Source: CBDBZX01 sp965213645 (GTDB lineage Bacteria; Deinococcota; Deinococci; Deinococcales; Trueperaceae). Taken from it: a stretch of 64,000 nucleotides of DNA. The position numbers and the translations under genes were made by a program. Positions within the stretch are counted from its first letter, which is position 1; each line of letters begins with the position of its first letter. Location: NCBI GenBank assembly GCA_965213645.1, contig CBDBZX010000004.1, forward strand, positions 620,001-684,000, read 5' to 3'. The notes below the pieces were generated by a model that did no database searches, was not told where the DNA came from, and saw only the letters and a list, made by a program, of their open reading frames with translations. This document shows, one piece after another, positions 25,660 to 33,244 of this stretch.

Positions 25660-26281
25660 TGGTGTTGATGACGGCAAAAACTTGGTCGCTAAAGAAAACC
25701 AGCAGGCCGATGACGATAAAGAAGCCGTAGCGCTCCAACTGCCACATAGCCCGTTGCCAACTGGCGGGCGCAAAGGCTTGGAGCACCTTAGAACCGTCTA
25801 AGGGCGGGATGGGGAAGAGGTTGAAAACGGCCAAGAGAATATTGATCTGCGCGGCGAAGAAGAGGCCGTAGGCTAGCGGGTTCGTAAGCGTGCCGTTCTG
25901 CGGAAAAATCTGCTGGACGTTGCTCAAGTTGATACCTAGCGTCCGCAGCGCGACCAAGCAGAGTAGCGCGATGAGCACGTTGACGACAACTCCCGCAATA
26001 GAAACCAAAAACATCCCCACACGGTAGTTACTGAAGTTGCCGGGCTGAATCGGTACGGGCTTCGCCCAGCCGAAGCCGACCACGAGAATCAGCAGCGTGC
26101 CGATGGGGTCAAGATGTTTAAGCGGATTGAGCGTCACGCGCCCCAAGTTGCGAGCGGTCTTGTCGCCCACTTTGTCCGCGACCCAGGCGTGACCGAGTTC
26201 GTGGAGCGCCAAGCTGTAGAGCAAAATCACCGCGATGATGGCGAAGACGAGCGGGGCGCTTTGGAGTAGACCTAAGAGCAT
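25625..26281 (-). CDS. Site-2 protease-type M50 metalloprotease
   Basis: Intramembrane zinc protease of the compact SREBP-S2P-like group. The zinc site HELGHAW lies at about 27-33 inside the first membrane region, and the third ligand motif is PPLDGSKVL (about 150-158). About five to six hydrophobic segments fit in 218 residues, without a PDZ domain. Substrate unknown. A homolog with a destroyed zinc motif is encoded 392 bases upstream on the same strand (26674-27318). Confidence 0.9.
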   Translation of the reverse strand: MLLGLLQSAPLVFAIIAVILLYSLALHELGHAWVADKVGDKTARNLGRVTLNPLKHLDPIGTLLILVVGFGWAKPVPIQPGNFSNYRVGMFLVSIAGVVVNVLIALLCLVALRTLGINLSNVQQIFPQNGTLTNPLAYGLFFAAQINILLAVFNLFPIPPLDGSKVLQAFAPASWQRAMWQLERYGFFIVIGLLVFFSDQVFAVINTITVWLMRLVLG

Positions 26282-26311
26282 CTAAGTACCCTGTTAAGCA
26301 AATACTGGATC

Positions 26312-26480
26312 ATGTCATTCTGAGCCCTTTACAGGATGAGGAATCTCTGCCTTTGCTGACTCCTCTGATTGAGATTGAAGGGCGAGACCCCTCGACTGCG
26401 CTGCACGGAGTCTATCCTGCAAAGGGCTCGGGGTGACACACTACCGCTGCTGTCATTCTGAGCGCAACCCTTACCAGGGC
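26312..26480. repeat. Dispersed repeat cluster between the two M50-type genes
   Basis: The gap 26282-26673 has no gene. It contains GTCATTCTGAGCCCTTT and, inverted about 60 bases later, the related GTCACCCCGAGCCCTTTGC. Roughly 55 bases (26377-26430, minus strand) match 55279-55335 almost exactly, and the ATTCTTCGA-CTC-TGCATTC part also recurs at 55389-55415. It is a REP/ERIC-like intergenic repeat family. Confidence 0.7.
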
Positions 26481-26673
26481 AGGCTCCGTGGAGTCGAAGA
26501 ATCTCTGCATTCGCTTTCTCCAATGTGAGAGATTGAAAGTTCTCCCGAAGGAGGGCTACGCAAACGAAGTTTCGGTGATAGCCAATTACATAGTTTCGGT
26601 GTAACCGATTACAACGTTTTAGTGCAGCTAAACGAGACCCTCGGCTACGTTCGCACTCAAACTCGAGCCCCAT

Positions 26674-27318
26674 CTACAAACCAGGAATCAGGCTGATGAG
26701 GCGCAAGATACCCGCTTGAAAGAGGCCCTGCAAAGCCCCTAAAATCCCTGTATAGCTGAGCAGCAAAAAGACCACGATAAAGCCGATGATGCCGTAAGAG
26801 GCGATCTGCTGAATGACGCGGCGCACGTCGGCGTTGCCCCAGGCGAGCGCGGCTTTTGCGCCGTCCAAAGGAAAGACCGGAAAGAGGTTGATGACCGCGT
26901 GGATGATGGCAGTGGAGGAGGCCAAGATAAAGGAACGCCCCAAAACAGGGCTGCCCAGCGCGGCGAAGATGGCCGCAAGCAGCGTCGAGAAAAAGGCGAC
27001 GATGAGGTACGCCCCTGGGCCGCTGTACCAGACGATCGCCTCTTGCTGGCCGCGCCCCGAATAGTTGCGGCTGTTCGTCGGGATAGGTTTGGGCCAGCCG
27101 AAACCTAGTAGAAACAAGAAGAGCACGCCCGTAGGCTCTAAATGCTGCTGCAAGTCGAAGCTCAAAAAGCCTGAAAAGCGCGGGCTCGAGTCGCCGTAGC
27201 GCGAAGCCACCCACGCCTGCACGTAATTGTGAAAAACAAAGGCGAAAATCATGACGATCGCCACGATGATGAGGTCGGTCGCGGTGTAGCTGCCGCGCAG
27301 TAAATAATCGAGAATCAT
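26674..27318 (-). CDS. M50-like membrane protein lacking the zinc-binding HExxH
   Basis: 214 residues clearly related to the neighbouring site-2 protease: same membrane layout, GFGWPKPIPTNSRNYS matching GFGWAKPVPIQPGNFS, and FPLDGAKAAL matching PPLDGSKVL. Where the active enzyme has LHELGHAWVADKVGD, this one has FHNYVQAWVASRYGD: the first histidine stays but the catalytic glutamate and second histidine are gone. It is therefore probably not a protease; it might regulate or pair with the active paralog, or bind substrates. Its start overlaps the stop of the CCA-adding enzyme gene by four bases. Confidence 0.85.
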   Translation of the reverse strand: MILDYLLRGSYTATDLIIVAIVMIFAFVFHNYVQAWVASRYGDSSPRFSGFLSFDLQQHLEPTGVLFLFLLGFGWPKPIPTNSRNYSGRGQQEAIVWYSGPGAYLIVAFFSTLLAAIFAALGSPVLGRSFILASSTAIIHAVINLFPVFPLDGAKAALAWGNADVRRVIQQIASYGIIGFIVVFLLLSYTGILGALQGLFQAGILRLISLIPGL

Positions 27319-28613
27319 GAGGTCTCCTGAGGCGTGTCTAAAGCAGCGCGGTGCTGCTCAACGAGCGTTTTAGCTAAGCCTAACTCAGCTTGGAAAGAAT
27401 CGAGGCGTCCGTCGGCTCTCGCGCTGGCTATCTCTGCGAGCACTTTACCAACCGCCGGGCCTGGAGGTAAGCCCAAAGCTAACACATCTTGTCCGCGCAG
27501 TCTGCGGCGATTCGAAAGCTCTTCTAAGCGCTCAAACTGCGCCCTAAGTTCAGGGCTTAGGGCTTTAAGTGCAGCTTTGACGGGGGCGCTTTGCTCGAGA
27601 TAATCCACCTTTAAGCCCTCTTTTAACCCGCCTTGCTGCGCTTCCATAAGCACCCGGCGACCTGCTACAAACCGCTTAGGCCAACCCAACCTCTCTACAT
27701 GCTCAGCGAGTCTATTGTCAGGCACGCTCGTCAAGAGGAGGAGGAGACAGCTTTCATCCGGCACGTGACCCGTGCGCCGCTGCTCGTCGAGTCGGGTGAG
27801 TTGCTCTAAAAGCGCCGCGTTCACTTTGAAGCCGAACATCGCCTCGAGCAAACCGTAACGCGCCATAAGGTCCAGAGCGGGCGCGACCTGCGGCTCGGCG
27901 AGCGTGAGCAGGAGTTCGTTTTTGAGGCGCGACGCGCTCACCGTCTCGGCGGCTCCGGCTGCGAGTGCCGCCTTTAGTTCCGCCGCCGTCTCAGGGTGAA
28001 AGGTGAACCCTAAGCGCCCCGCGAGCCGCGCTCCGCGCAAGATGCGGGTGGGGTCATCAGAAAAGGAGGCCGGGTGGAGGGTGCGAAGTTGCCCATGTGA
28101 GAGGTCTGCCAAGCCGCCGAAGAGGTCAATCAGTACGACTGGCTCGGGGGCGAGGCGCACGGCGAGCGCGTTGAGCGTGAAGTCGCGGCGGAAGAGGTCT
28201 TTGTCCAAGGTGCTTTTCGTGACTCGAGGTAGCGAGCCGGGAGAGGGGTAAACCTCTTCCCTTGTCGTCGCAATATCAACCGTCAAGTCAGGCAGATTCA
28301 ACGTGCAAGTCATGAACTCCGCGTGACAACTCAGCTCACCGCCGAAAACCTCTTGCAGTGCGTGACCTAATGTTTGAGCATCTCCTTCGCTCAAGAGGTC
28401 GAGGTCACGGCTGGGAGGTCGTCCTGTTTCCGCAATGTGAGGCAACAGCGCGTCACGCACGCTGCCACCTACTAAGTAAAGAGGTTGTGCAAAGGTCGCG
28501 GCGCGTTCTACAACGTGGGTCATCTCGGGCGAAAGGAGGTCTAAAACCCTTCGAGCGAGTCTGTTCGACGTTTCACTTGACCCGTGACCGGGTTGGTCTT
28601 CACGCGACATCAC
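27315..28613 (-). CDS. tRNA nucleotidyltransferase / poly(A) polymerase family
   Basis: Adds or repairs the CCA end of tRNA, or only part of it (split CC- and A-adding enzymes exist in Deinococcus). Class II motifs: LYLVGGSVRDALL (about 48-60), the metal-binding pair in SRDLDLL, RRDFTLNALA (about 142-151) and DDPTRILRGARLAGRLGF (the head-neck helix). At 432 residues it is a normal length without an HD domain. Methionines at 1 and 2 are equivalent start choices. It is cotranscribed with the inactive M50 homolog that follows. Confidence 0.88.
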   Translation of the reverse strand: MMSREDQPGHGSSETSNRLARRVLDLLSPEMTHVVERAATFAQPLYLVGGSVRDALLPHIAETGRPPSRDLDLLSEGDAQTLGHALQEVFGGELSCHAEFMTCTLNLPDLTVDIATTREEVYPSPGSLPRVTKSTLDKDLFRRDFTLNALAVRLAPEPVVLIDLFGGLADLSHGQLRTLHPASFSDDPTRILRGARLAGRLGFTFHPETAAELKAALAAGAAETVSASRLKNELLLTLAEPQVAPALDLMARYGLLEAMFGFKVNAALLEQLTRLDEQRRTGHVPDESCLLLLLTSVPDNRLAEHVERLGWPKRFVAGRRVLMEAQQGGLKEGLKVDYLEQSAPVKAALKALSPELRAQFERLEELSNRRRLRGQDVLALGLPPGPAVGKVLAEIASARADGRLDSFQAELGLAKTLVEQHRAALDTPQETS

Positions 28614-28721
28614 ATCGTTAGTCTATACGGTCTAGGGCCTCGCGCTACATTAGTGTAGGTCAAAGCGCCTACAGGTTAAGTCAGGAAGAAGCGCTAGTGG
28701 AGGTATCGGCGCACGCTGGCG

Positions 28722-28733
28722 TAGACTGCTCGA
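28722..28733 (+). promoter_or_regulatory. Leaderless promoter of trmL (TAGACT, 6-base gap)
   Basis: TAGACT at 28722-28727 then six bases then GTG. Identical hexamer and gap to the comEA promoter. Confidence 0.6.
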
Positions 28734-29204
28734 GTGTTTCACATCGCGCTCTTCGAACCCGAAATCGCCGGTAACGCCGGTAACGTTGCCCGCTCCGCTC
28801 TGGCAGTAGGAGCCAAGCTCCACCTCATTCGTCCCTTAGGCTTTCGCATCGGTGACGAGGCGCTTCGCCGTGCTGGGATGGACTATTGGGACGAGGTGGA
28901 CATCACGCTGCACCCCTCCTTCGCCGCCTTTCGGGAGAGGTTCGCGGGCTCTTTTGAGGAAAACCGTGTTTTCTCCTTTACGACGAAAGCGACACAATCC
29001 TACGCGGATACCTCTTACAGGTCCGGTGATGTACTTCTCTTCGGACCGGAGTCTAGGGGTCTGCCCGAGGCCGTGAGGGAGCAAACCACTCAGGTCCGCA
29101 TCCCAATGCAGAGCGCGGCGCGTTCCTTAAACCTCAGCGTGAGCGTCGGCGTTGCGCTCTATGAGGCGTGGCGGCAGGTTGGATTTCAGCATCTCGAGCA
29201 TTGA
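28734..29204 (+). CDS. trmL: tRNA (cytidine/uridine-34-2'-O)-methyltransferase TrmL
   Basis: Methylates the ribose of the wobble base in certain tRNA-Leu species using SAM. It is a minimal SPOUT enzyme of 156 residues: N-terminal FEPEIAGNAGNVARSALAVGA (7-27, split here by function), the knot region LLFGPESRGLP (about 101-111) and IPMQSAARSLNLSVSVGVALYEAWRQ at the end. No extra RNA-binding domain. Start GTG is fixed by the conserved first strand. Confidence 0.92.
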   Translation: MFHIALFEPEIAGNAGNVARSALAVGAKLHLIRPLGFRIGDEALRRAGMDYWDEVDITLHPSFAAFRERFAGSFEENRVFSFTTKATQSYADTSYRSGDVLLFGPESRGLPEAVREQTTQVRIPMQSAARSLNLSVSVGVALYEAWRQVGFQHLEH

Positions 29205-29205
29205 A

Positions 29206-29225
29206 CAAGGGGTTGCAACCCCTTG
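29206..29225. terminator. Palindrome between trmL and the M42 peptidase gene
   Basis: CAAGGGGTTGCAACCCCTTG is a perfect 20-base palindrome directly after the trmL stop and nine bases before the convergent gene's stop. It can fold as a stem for both strands. The same 20 bases occur at 45854-45873 in a non-terminator setting. Confidence 0.5.
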
Positions 29226-29233
29226 CTAAAGAA

Positions 29234-30301
29234 TCATGGCTGCACAAATTTCGTCTCGCTATCCAACCCCTCGATAAACTTAGCGAGCAGCTTGATCACA
29301 TTCTCCAAGTCTTCCGGGTCGATCATCTCGTTAGGTGAGTGCATGTAGCGGTTGGGGATGGAGACGACGGCTGTCGGCACGCCGCCCCGGTTCTTAGCGA
29401 GGTCGTCGGCGTCGGTGCCGGTGCCGCGCGTCGAGATGCCGATGCTGTAAGGAATCTCTTCGCGCTCGGCGGTTTCTCTCAACCTTTCTAACACACCTCT
29501 ATGCACATACGAGCCCACGGTCAGCTCTGGCCCTGAGCCAAACGACGTTTCGCCCTCTTGCTTCTTGTTCACGTTGGGGATGTCGGTCGCGTGGGTGACG
29601 TCTATGGCAATCGCGACGTCGGGTTGAATAGCGTTCGAGGCGACGTACGCGCCGATGCCGCCGATCTCTTCTTGCACGGTTGCCACAGCGACGACCTCCG
29701 CGCCTGGCTCATTTTGTGAGTTGGCAGCACGCCTCGCGGCCTCGAGCACGATAAACGCCCCGATTCGGTTGTCGATCGCCTTGGAGACGATGCGCCCGTT
29801 GAGGAGTTCTAACACAGGCTGCTCGATCACCGCGAAGTCACCCGCTCTGACGTGCTGCTTGGCCTCGTCGCCATCTTTCGCGCCGATGTCGATCCACATA
29901 TCCTCTAATTTCGATACCTTGCGCCTATCCTCTGGGCTCATCAGGTGGATGGGCTTCTTGCCGATGACGCCCAAAAGCTCACCCTTGTAGCCCACCACGC
30001 GCACCCGCTGGCCTACGAGCTGTTGCGAATCCCAGCCGCCCACGCCCTTGAAGTAGAGCCGCCCTTCGTCGTCAATGTAGGTCACGAGCAGGCCGATTTC
30101 GTCCACGTGACCCGCTAAGAGCACCCGAGGGGAGCCGTTTTTGCCGAAAGTCGCGAAGGTGTTGCCGTAGGAATCCGTGTGGGTCTGTGCGCCGCGCTCT
30201 TGCGCCGCCTCGAGCCACACGGCGGCGGGTTTGGATTCAAAGGAACTCGTGCCGGGGGCAGCGAGGAGGGCTTTTAAGAAGGTTTTGTCAGAATCGTTCA
30301 C
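29234..30301 (-). CDS. M42 family aminopeptidase
   Basis: Dizinc aminopeptidase of the TET/FrvX type that trims peptides in the cytosol, usually as a dodecamer. Metal and catalytic residues are visible: AGHVDEIGLLV (His/Asp near 64-66), AIDNRIGA (bridging Asp, about 176), VQEEIGGIGA (Glu-Glu base and ligand, about 211), AIDVTHATD and the final histidine in YMHSPNE (about 325). Length 355 is typical. Sometimes annotated as endoglucanase, which is an old misnomer for the family. Confidence 0.92.
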   Translation of the reverse strand: MNDSDKTFLKALLAAPGTSSFESKPAAVWLEAAQERGAQTHTDSYGNTFATFGKNGSPRVLLAGHVDEIGLLVTYIDDEGRLYFKGVGGWDSQQLVGQRVRVVGYKGELLGVIGKKPIHLMSPEDRRKVSKLEDMWIDIGAKDGDEAKQHVRAGDFAVIEQPVLELLNGRIVSKAIDNRIGAFIVLEAARRAANSQNEPGAEVVAVATVQEEIGGIGAYVASNAIQPDVAIAIDVTHATDIPNVNKKQEGETSFGSGPELTVGSYVHRGVLERLRETAEREEIPYSIGISTRGTGTDADDLAKNRGGVPTAVVSIPNRYMHSPNEMIDPEDLENVIKLLAKFIEGLDSETKFVQP

Positions 30302-30356
30302 GAGCAGAATGTACCACGCAAAGGTGCGTTTGAAAGTCGTTATTACCTGAAATTAG

Positions 30357-31115
30357 TTACGTGAGGTCGGTTGCGTGTGTGTCGGCATCTAAAATTAGAC
30401 GCGGCTTAAAGGCTAGCGCGTCCGCCGCGACGAAGTGCACAGCAATACCGTCAAGCTCCTCCAGGACGCGGTGGCTGCCGTGCAAGTGACCGAAAACGAG
30501 CGCGTCGGGCGCGTAGTCTCGCAAGAGGTCGGTGAAGCCGGAGGGCTCGAGCCGCAGATTCGTCGGTGGATAGTGGAGCATGACGATAGTCTTTGCAGGA
30601 GTCTTTACGGTTGTTTTTGTAAGGTTTGAAGAGGTTGGGGGGGTGGGCTCGAGCTTCTTCGCCGCATCTAACGAAAGCCTCAACCTCTCTAGCTCGCGCT
30701 GGTAAATCTTTTCGTCTTGCTCGCCAAACTCAGCGCTGCCGGGCGTCGTCCAGCCGCGCGTGCCCGCCACGATGACGTTACCGAAGCGCAAGGCGTCGTT
30801 TTGTACGGCGTACATCCCCTCGGGCAGAGCGCGGCGCAACTTGCTAATCGAGGGCCACCAGTAGTCGTGATTGCCGCGCAGCAAGACCTTTTGACCGGGT
30901 AGTTGGGCGATGTCGTGTAAATCCTGAAGCGCGTCAGCCAACCTCATCGCCCACGAGATGTCGCCGGGGATGAGCACCAAGTCGTCCGCACAGACCACCT
31001 CACGCCACCTTTCAAAAAACGCCTCTGGATGACCCGCCCAGTTCTCGCCGAAAATCGTCATCGGCTTGGGCTGCGCACGGGAGAGGTGAGGGTCGGCGAT
31101 GGCGAAGACGCGCAT
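30357..31115 (-). CDS. Calcineurin-like metallophosphoesterase
   Basis: Binuclear-metal phosphoesterase. All signature blocks are seen: ADPHLS (D-x-H), PGDISWA (GD), RGNHDYWW (GNHD), LHYPP and GHLHGSH (GHxH). About 252 residues from ATG 31115, which begins the first strand MRVFAIADPH. An upstream TTG at 31133 would add six residues, but TAAAAT lies eight bases before the ATG and supports a leaderless start there. The substrate is unknown. Confidence 0.88.
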   Translation of the reverse strand: MRVFAIADPHLSRAQPKPMTIFGENWAGHPEAFFERWREVVCADDLVLIPGDISWAMRLADALQDLHDIAQLPGQKVLLRGNHDYWWPSISKLRRALPEGMYAVQNDALRFGNVIVAGTRGWTTPGSAEFGEQDEKIYQRELERLRLSLDAAKKLEPTPPTSSNLTKTTVKTPAKTIVMLHYPPTNLRLEPSGFTDLLRDYAPDALVFGHLHGSHRVLEELDGIAVHFVAADALAFKPRLILDADTHATDLT

Positions 31116-31129
31116 AAGGAGATATTTTA
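31116..31129 (-). promoter_or_regulatory. Leaderless -10 of the phosphoesterase gene
   Basis: TAAAAT on the minus strand at 31129-31124, followed by eight bases and the ATG. Confidence 0.5.
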
Positions 31130-31276
31130 ACAAACGGGCTCGAGTTGAGGTATGAACTAGCAGGTGTACCCCTAGAGGCGGCTAGCGGGAGCGGTCCACG
31201 CGACGCACTATAGTCATCTGGTCAAAGACGCTATCACTGTAGAAAATACTGTTCATCGCGCACTCTCGGGGATAAA

Positions 31277-31327
31277 ATCCCGCTCTCAGGCGAAGCCATC
31301 CCGCTAGGCTTTGCCTGAGAGCGGGAT
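31277..31327. repeat. 51-base hairpin with 21-bp stem
   Basis: ATCCCGCTCTCAGGC at 31277-31291 pairs with GCCTGAGAGCGGGAT ending at 31327; the inner GAAGCC/GGCTTT extends the stem to 21 pairs with one G-T pair and a nine-base loop. It lies in the 454-base gap 31116-31569 before the DUF4388 gene, which otherwise shows nothing clear. Confidence 0.7.
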
Positions 31328-31569
31328 GGTTCTTCGAACTGAGATCTGCGGCACTCCGTCTCAGTATATTTTGAAAGTGCTAAATTAAAGAGAGAAATCT
31401 CGCCAGAATAGACCGCTTCATCCCCTACACTAAACGATACTGTGATACAACGGTTTTCAACATTACTGGATTTGTGTCACGCTTACGGAAGTTTTGGCAA
31501 CGCCAAAAGCATCACCCCCGAAAGTGCGTGTTCAACGATGTCTTATTCGTCCAGATTGGCTCAAACTAG

Positions 31570-32682
31570 ATGACGCCTGCCATAGAAGGTGAACTGCGCA
31601 AAGGGTCGGTCATGGACGTCTGCCAGCTTATCGCGACAGGGCAGAAAACAGGTATCCTCACCGTCAGACAACCTCACGCAAGAGCGCGGGTCCATTTCGA
31701 GATGGGGCGCGTGCAGTTTGCGCACCTCGTTCCCGGCGTGCATCTGGGCGAGGTCTTGGTGCGCATGAACCTCTTGACGATGCGAGAGGTGCAAGAGGTG
31801 CAGTGCTCGGCTCAGCGTGACGCACACGAGGGCGATATCACGAGCAGCAGTTTAGGGCTCAACGCGCTCAGGTTGGGGCTGTTGGAGGACGCCGAGTTGC
31901 AACGCGCCTTAGAAGCGCAGATGATCGAAGTCTTCATGGAACTCCTCACCTGGAAGTCGTGCACCTTTTCGTTTGCTGAGCGCTCCCTGCTCGCCTCCTA
32001 CGCGCCGACGAGCGACGCCACTGATGTGATGACGCTGTTTATGGAGGTGACGAAGCGTTTGGGTGACTGGACAAGCGAGCACGTAAGCGAGAAAGCGGTC
32101 TTTCACAAAGCGAGCGACCCGACCAAGCTGGGGCTCTCCGAATGGGATTGGGAGGTGCTCGGCTACGTAGACGGTGAGCGCAGCGCGGCGAGTATCGCGG
32201 CGGAGGTGGAGCTACCGGAGCGGCAGGTCTATCACCGGCTTTATCAGTTGGGGCGGTGCGGCGCGGTGCGCCCCGGCCCCTCTGAGGCGCAGCCACCCCC
32301 TGTGCTACTTTTCTCGGCGGATAACCTCACGGGTCGCCTGATGCGCCTAGCGATGCGGCGGGTGGCGCTCAAACCCTACCTCGTGGGGTCACTCGACCCG
32401 GAGCGCGGTATCTTAGCGGTGCAAGAGCGCCGCCCTAAAGCGCTCGTTTTATATGACGGAGAGGGTAAAGGCGAAACAAAAGGTGAGGCGAGCGCGTGGC
32501 CGCTGGTGCGTGCGCTCCGTCAACATGCTGGGCTCAAACATCTGCCCGCTGTGGTGCTGAGCGCTGAAGAAGGCGGCTTGGTGCGGCGGTTGCGCCGACC
32601 CAAAGCGACGGTTTTGGAGAATCCTTTTGCTGAACTCGAGCTGCAACAGAGCGTCACTCGTCTGCTCGGGCGTTCGTTGTAG
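31570..32682 (+). CDS. DUF4388 (PATAN-type) protein with a receiver-like C-terminus
   Basis: 370 residues. The first 100 or so match DUF4388: IEGELRKGSVMDVCQLIATGQKTG, GILTV and a HFEMGRVQFAHL strand-turn, a module common in Deinococcota and linked to signalling and gliding or pilus control. The centre has a winged-helix-like segment (LSEWDWEVLGYVDGERSAASIA). The final 110 residues look like a response-regulator receiver fold (VLLFSADN, PKALVLYD, HLPAVVLSAEEGG, ENPFAELEL), but the usual acidic pocket and phospho-aspartate pattern is weak. Probably a cytosolic signalling adaptor; partner unknown. Confidence 0.75.
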   Translation: MTPAIEGELRKGSVMDVCQLIATGQKTGILTVRQPHARARVHFEMGRVQFAHLVPGVHLGEVLVRMNLLTMREVQEVQCSAQRDAHEGDITSSSLGLNALRLGLLEDAELQRALEAQMIEVFMELLTWKSCTFSFAERSLLASYAPTSDATDVMTLFMEVTKRLGDWTSEHVSEKAVFHKASDPTKLGLSEWDWEVLGYVDGERSAASIAAEVELPERQVYHRLYQLGRCGAVRPGPSEAQPPPVLLFSADNLTGRLMRLAMRRVALKPYLVGSLDPERGILAVQERRPKALVLYDGEGKGETKGEASAWPLVRALRQHAGLKHLPAVVLSAEEGGLVRRLRRPKATVLENPFAELELQQSVTRLLGRSL

Positions 32683-32701
32683 GTAGGACGCTGTAGTTTT
32701 T

Positions 32702-32833
32702 TTCACATGATGTGAACGTGCTTTTTAGAATTATAGCATTTCCACTTCTCGCTGCACCAAGTGATAGCGTCTATTTCTATTCGCATCCGCTCACATGCTT
32801 CGTTGCTGCGACAACGAAGCATGGAAACGCTAT
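32702..32833. repeat. Palindrome-rich intergenic block
   Basis: Three nested or adjacent dyads: TTCACA-TGA-TGTGAA (32702-32716), an outer pair ATAGCATTTCC/GGAAACGCTAT (32733-32743 with 32823-32833, one mismatch) and an inner perfect 12-bp stem with six-base loop (32794-32823). Together they could fold as a 100-base cruciform, MITE-like in design. No transposase nearby. Confidence 0.6.
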
Positions 32834-33031
32834 TAGGTACAGATTTGCTGTCCAAGAAGTGCCAGTAACTTCGTCTGAAGTAATGCGCGTACCTGGGATT
32901 GGTCGCGCCTGTTTAGACACCGAAGAAGTCAAAAAAGGTGCAGCGCAGAGCGTGAGCATATGTAAAGGTCTGCCTCTTTAGCTTTCTCATTCACACCCAG
33001 CCACCTTACAATTCAGGTGAAAGTCCCTTAA

Positions 33032-33214
33032 CCGTCGCCTTTAGCAGCTTGCAAGGAAGATGAGCAAAATGTTACGCTGCTAACATCAAACGACGCTAAG
33101 CAGGTATACGCCCTGCTCAAAACTCATCATCAGCTATGCTGGGCGCTGACCCGTAAACTCGGCATCCCAACACGTACAACGCTGTACTTGAGCGTTAAAG
33201 GCCGTCTGCTATAG
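33032..33214 (+). other. Open 60-codon stretch without a start, possible gene relic
   Basis: Between the palindromes and the sugar-binding protein gene a 60-codon frame (contains SNDAKQVYALLKTHHQLCWALTRKLG) has coding-like composition but no good ATG and no recognised domain. It may be the tail of a lost gene. The binding-protein promoter overlaps its 3' end. Confidence 0.25.
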
Positions 33215-33215
33215 T
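33188..33215 (+). promoter_or_regulatory. Promoter of the sugar-binding protein gene
   Basis: TTGAGC (33188-33193) and TATAGT (33210-33215) with a 16-base spacer. This gives a leader of about 25 bases with a GAGGTG ribosome site before ATG 33245. Confidence 0.5.
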
Positions 33216-33244
33216 CGCTTTGAAGTCAAAGAAAGAGGTGAAAG

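Noticed and set aside
32712..32981. 89-codon frame after the DUF4388 gene
   Set aside because: It runs through the palindrome cluster, whose symmetry creates open frames on both strands; no coding signal beyond that.
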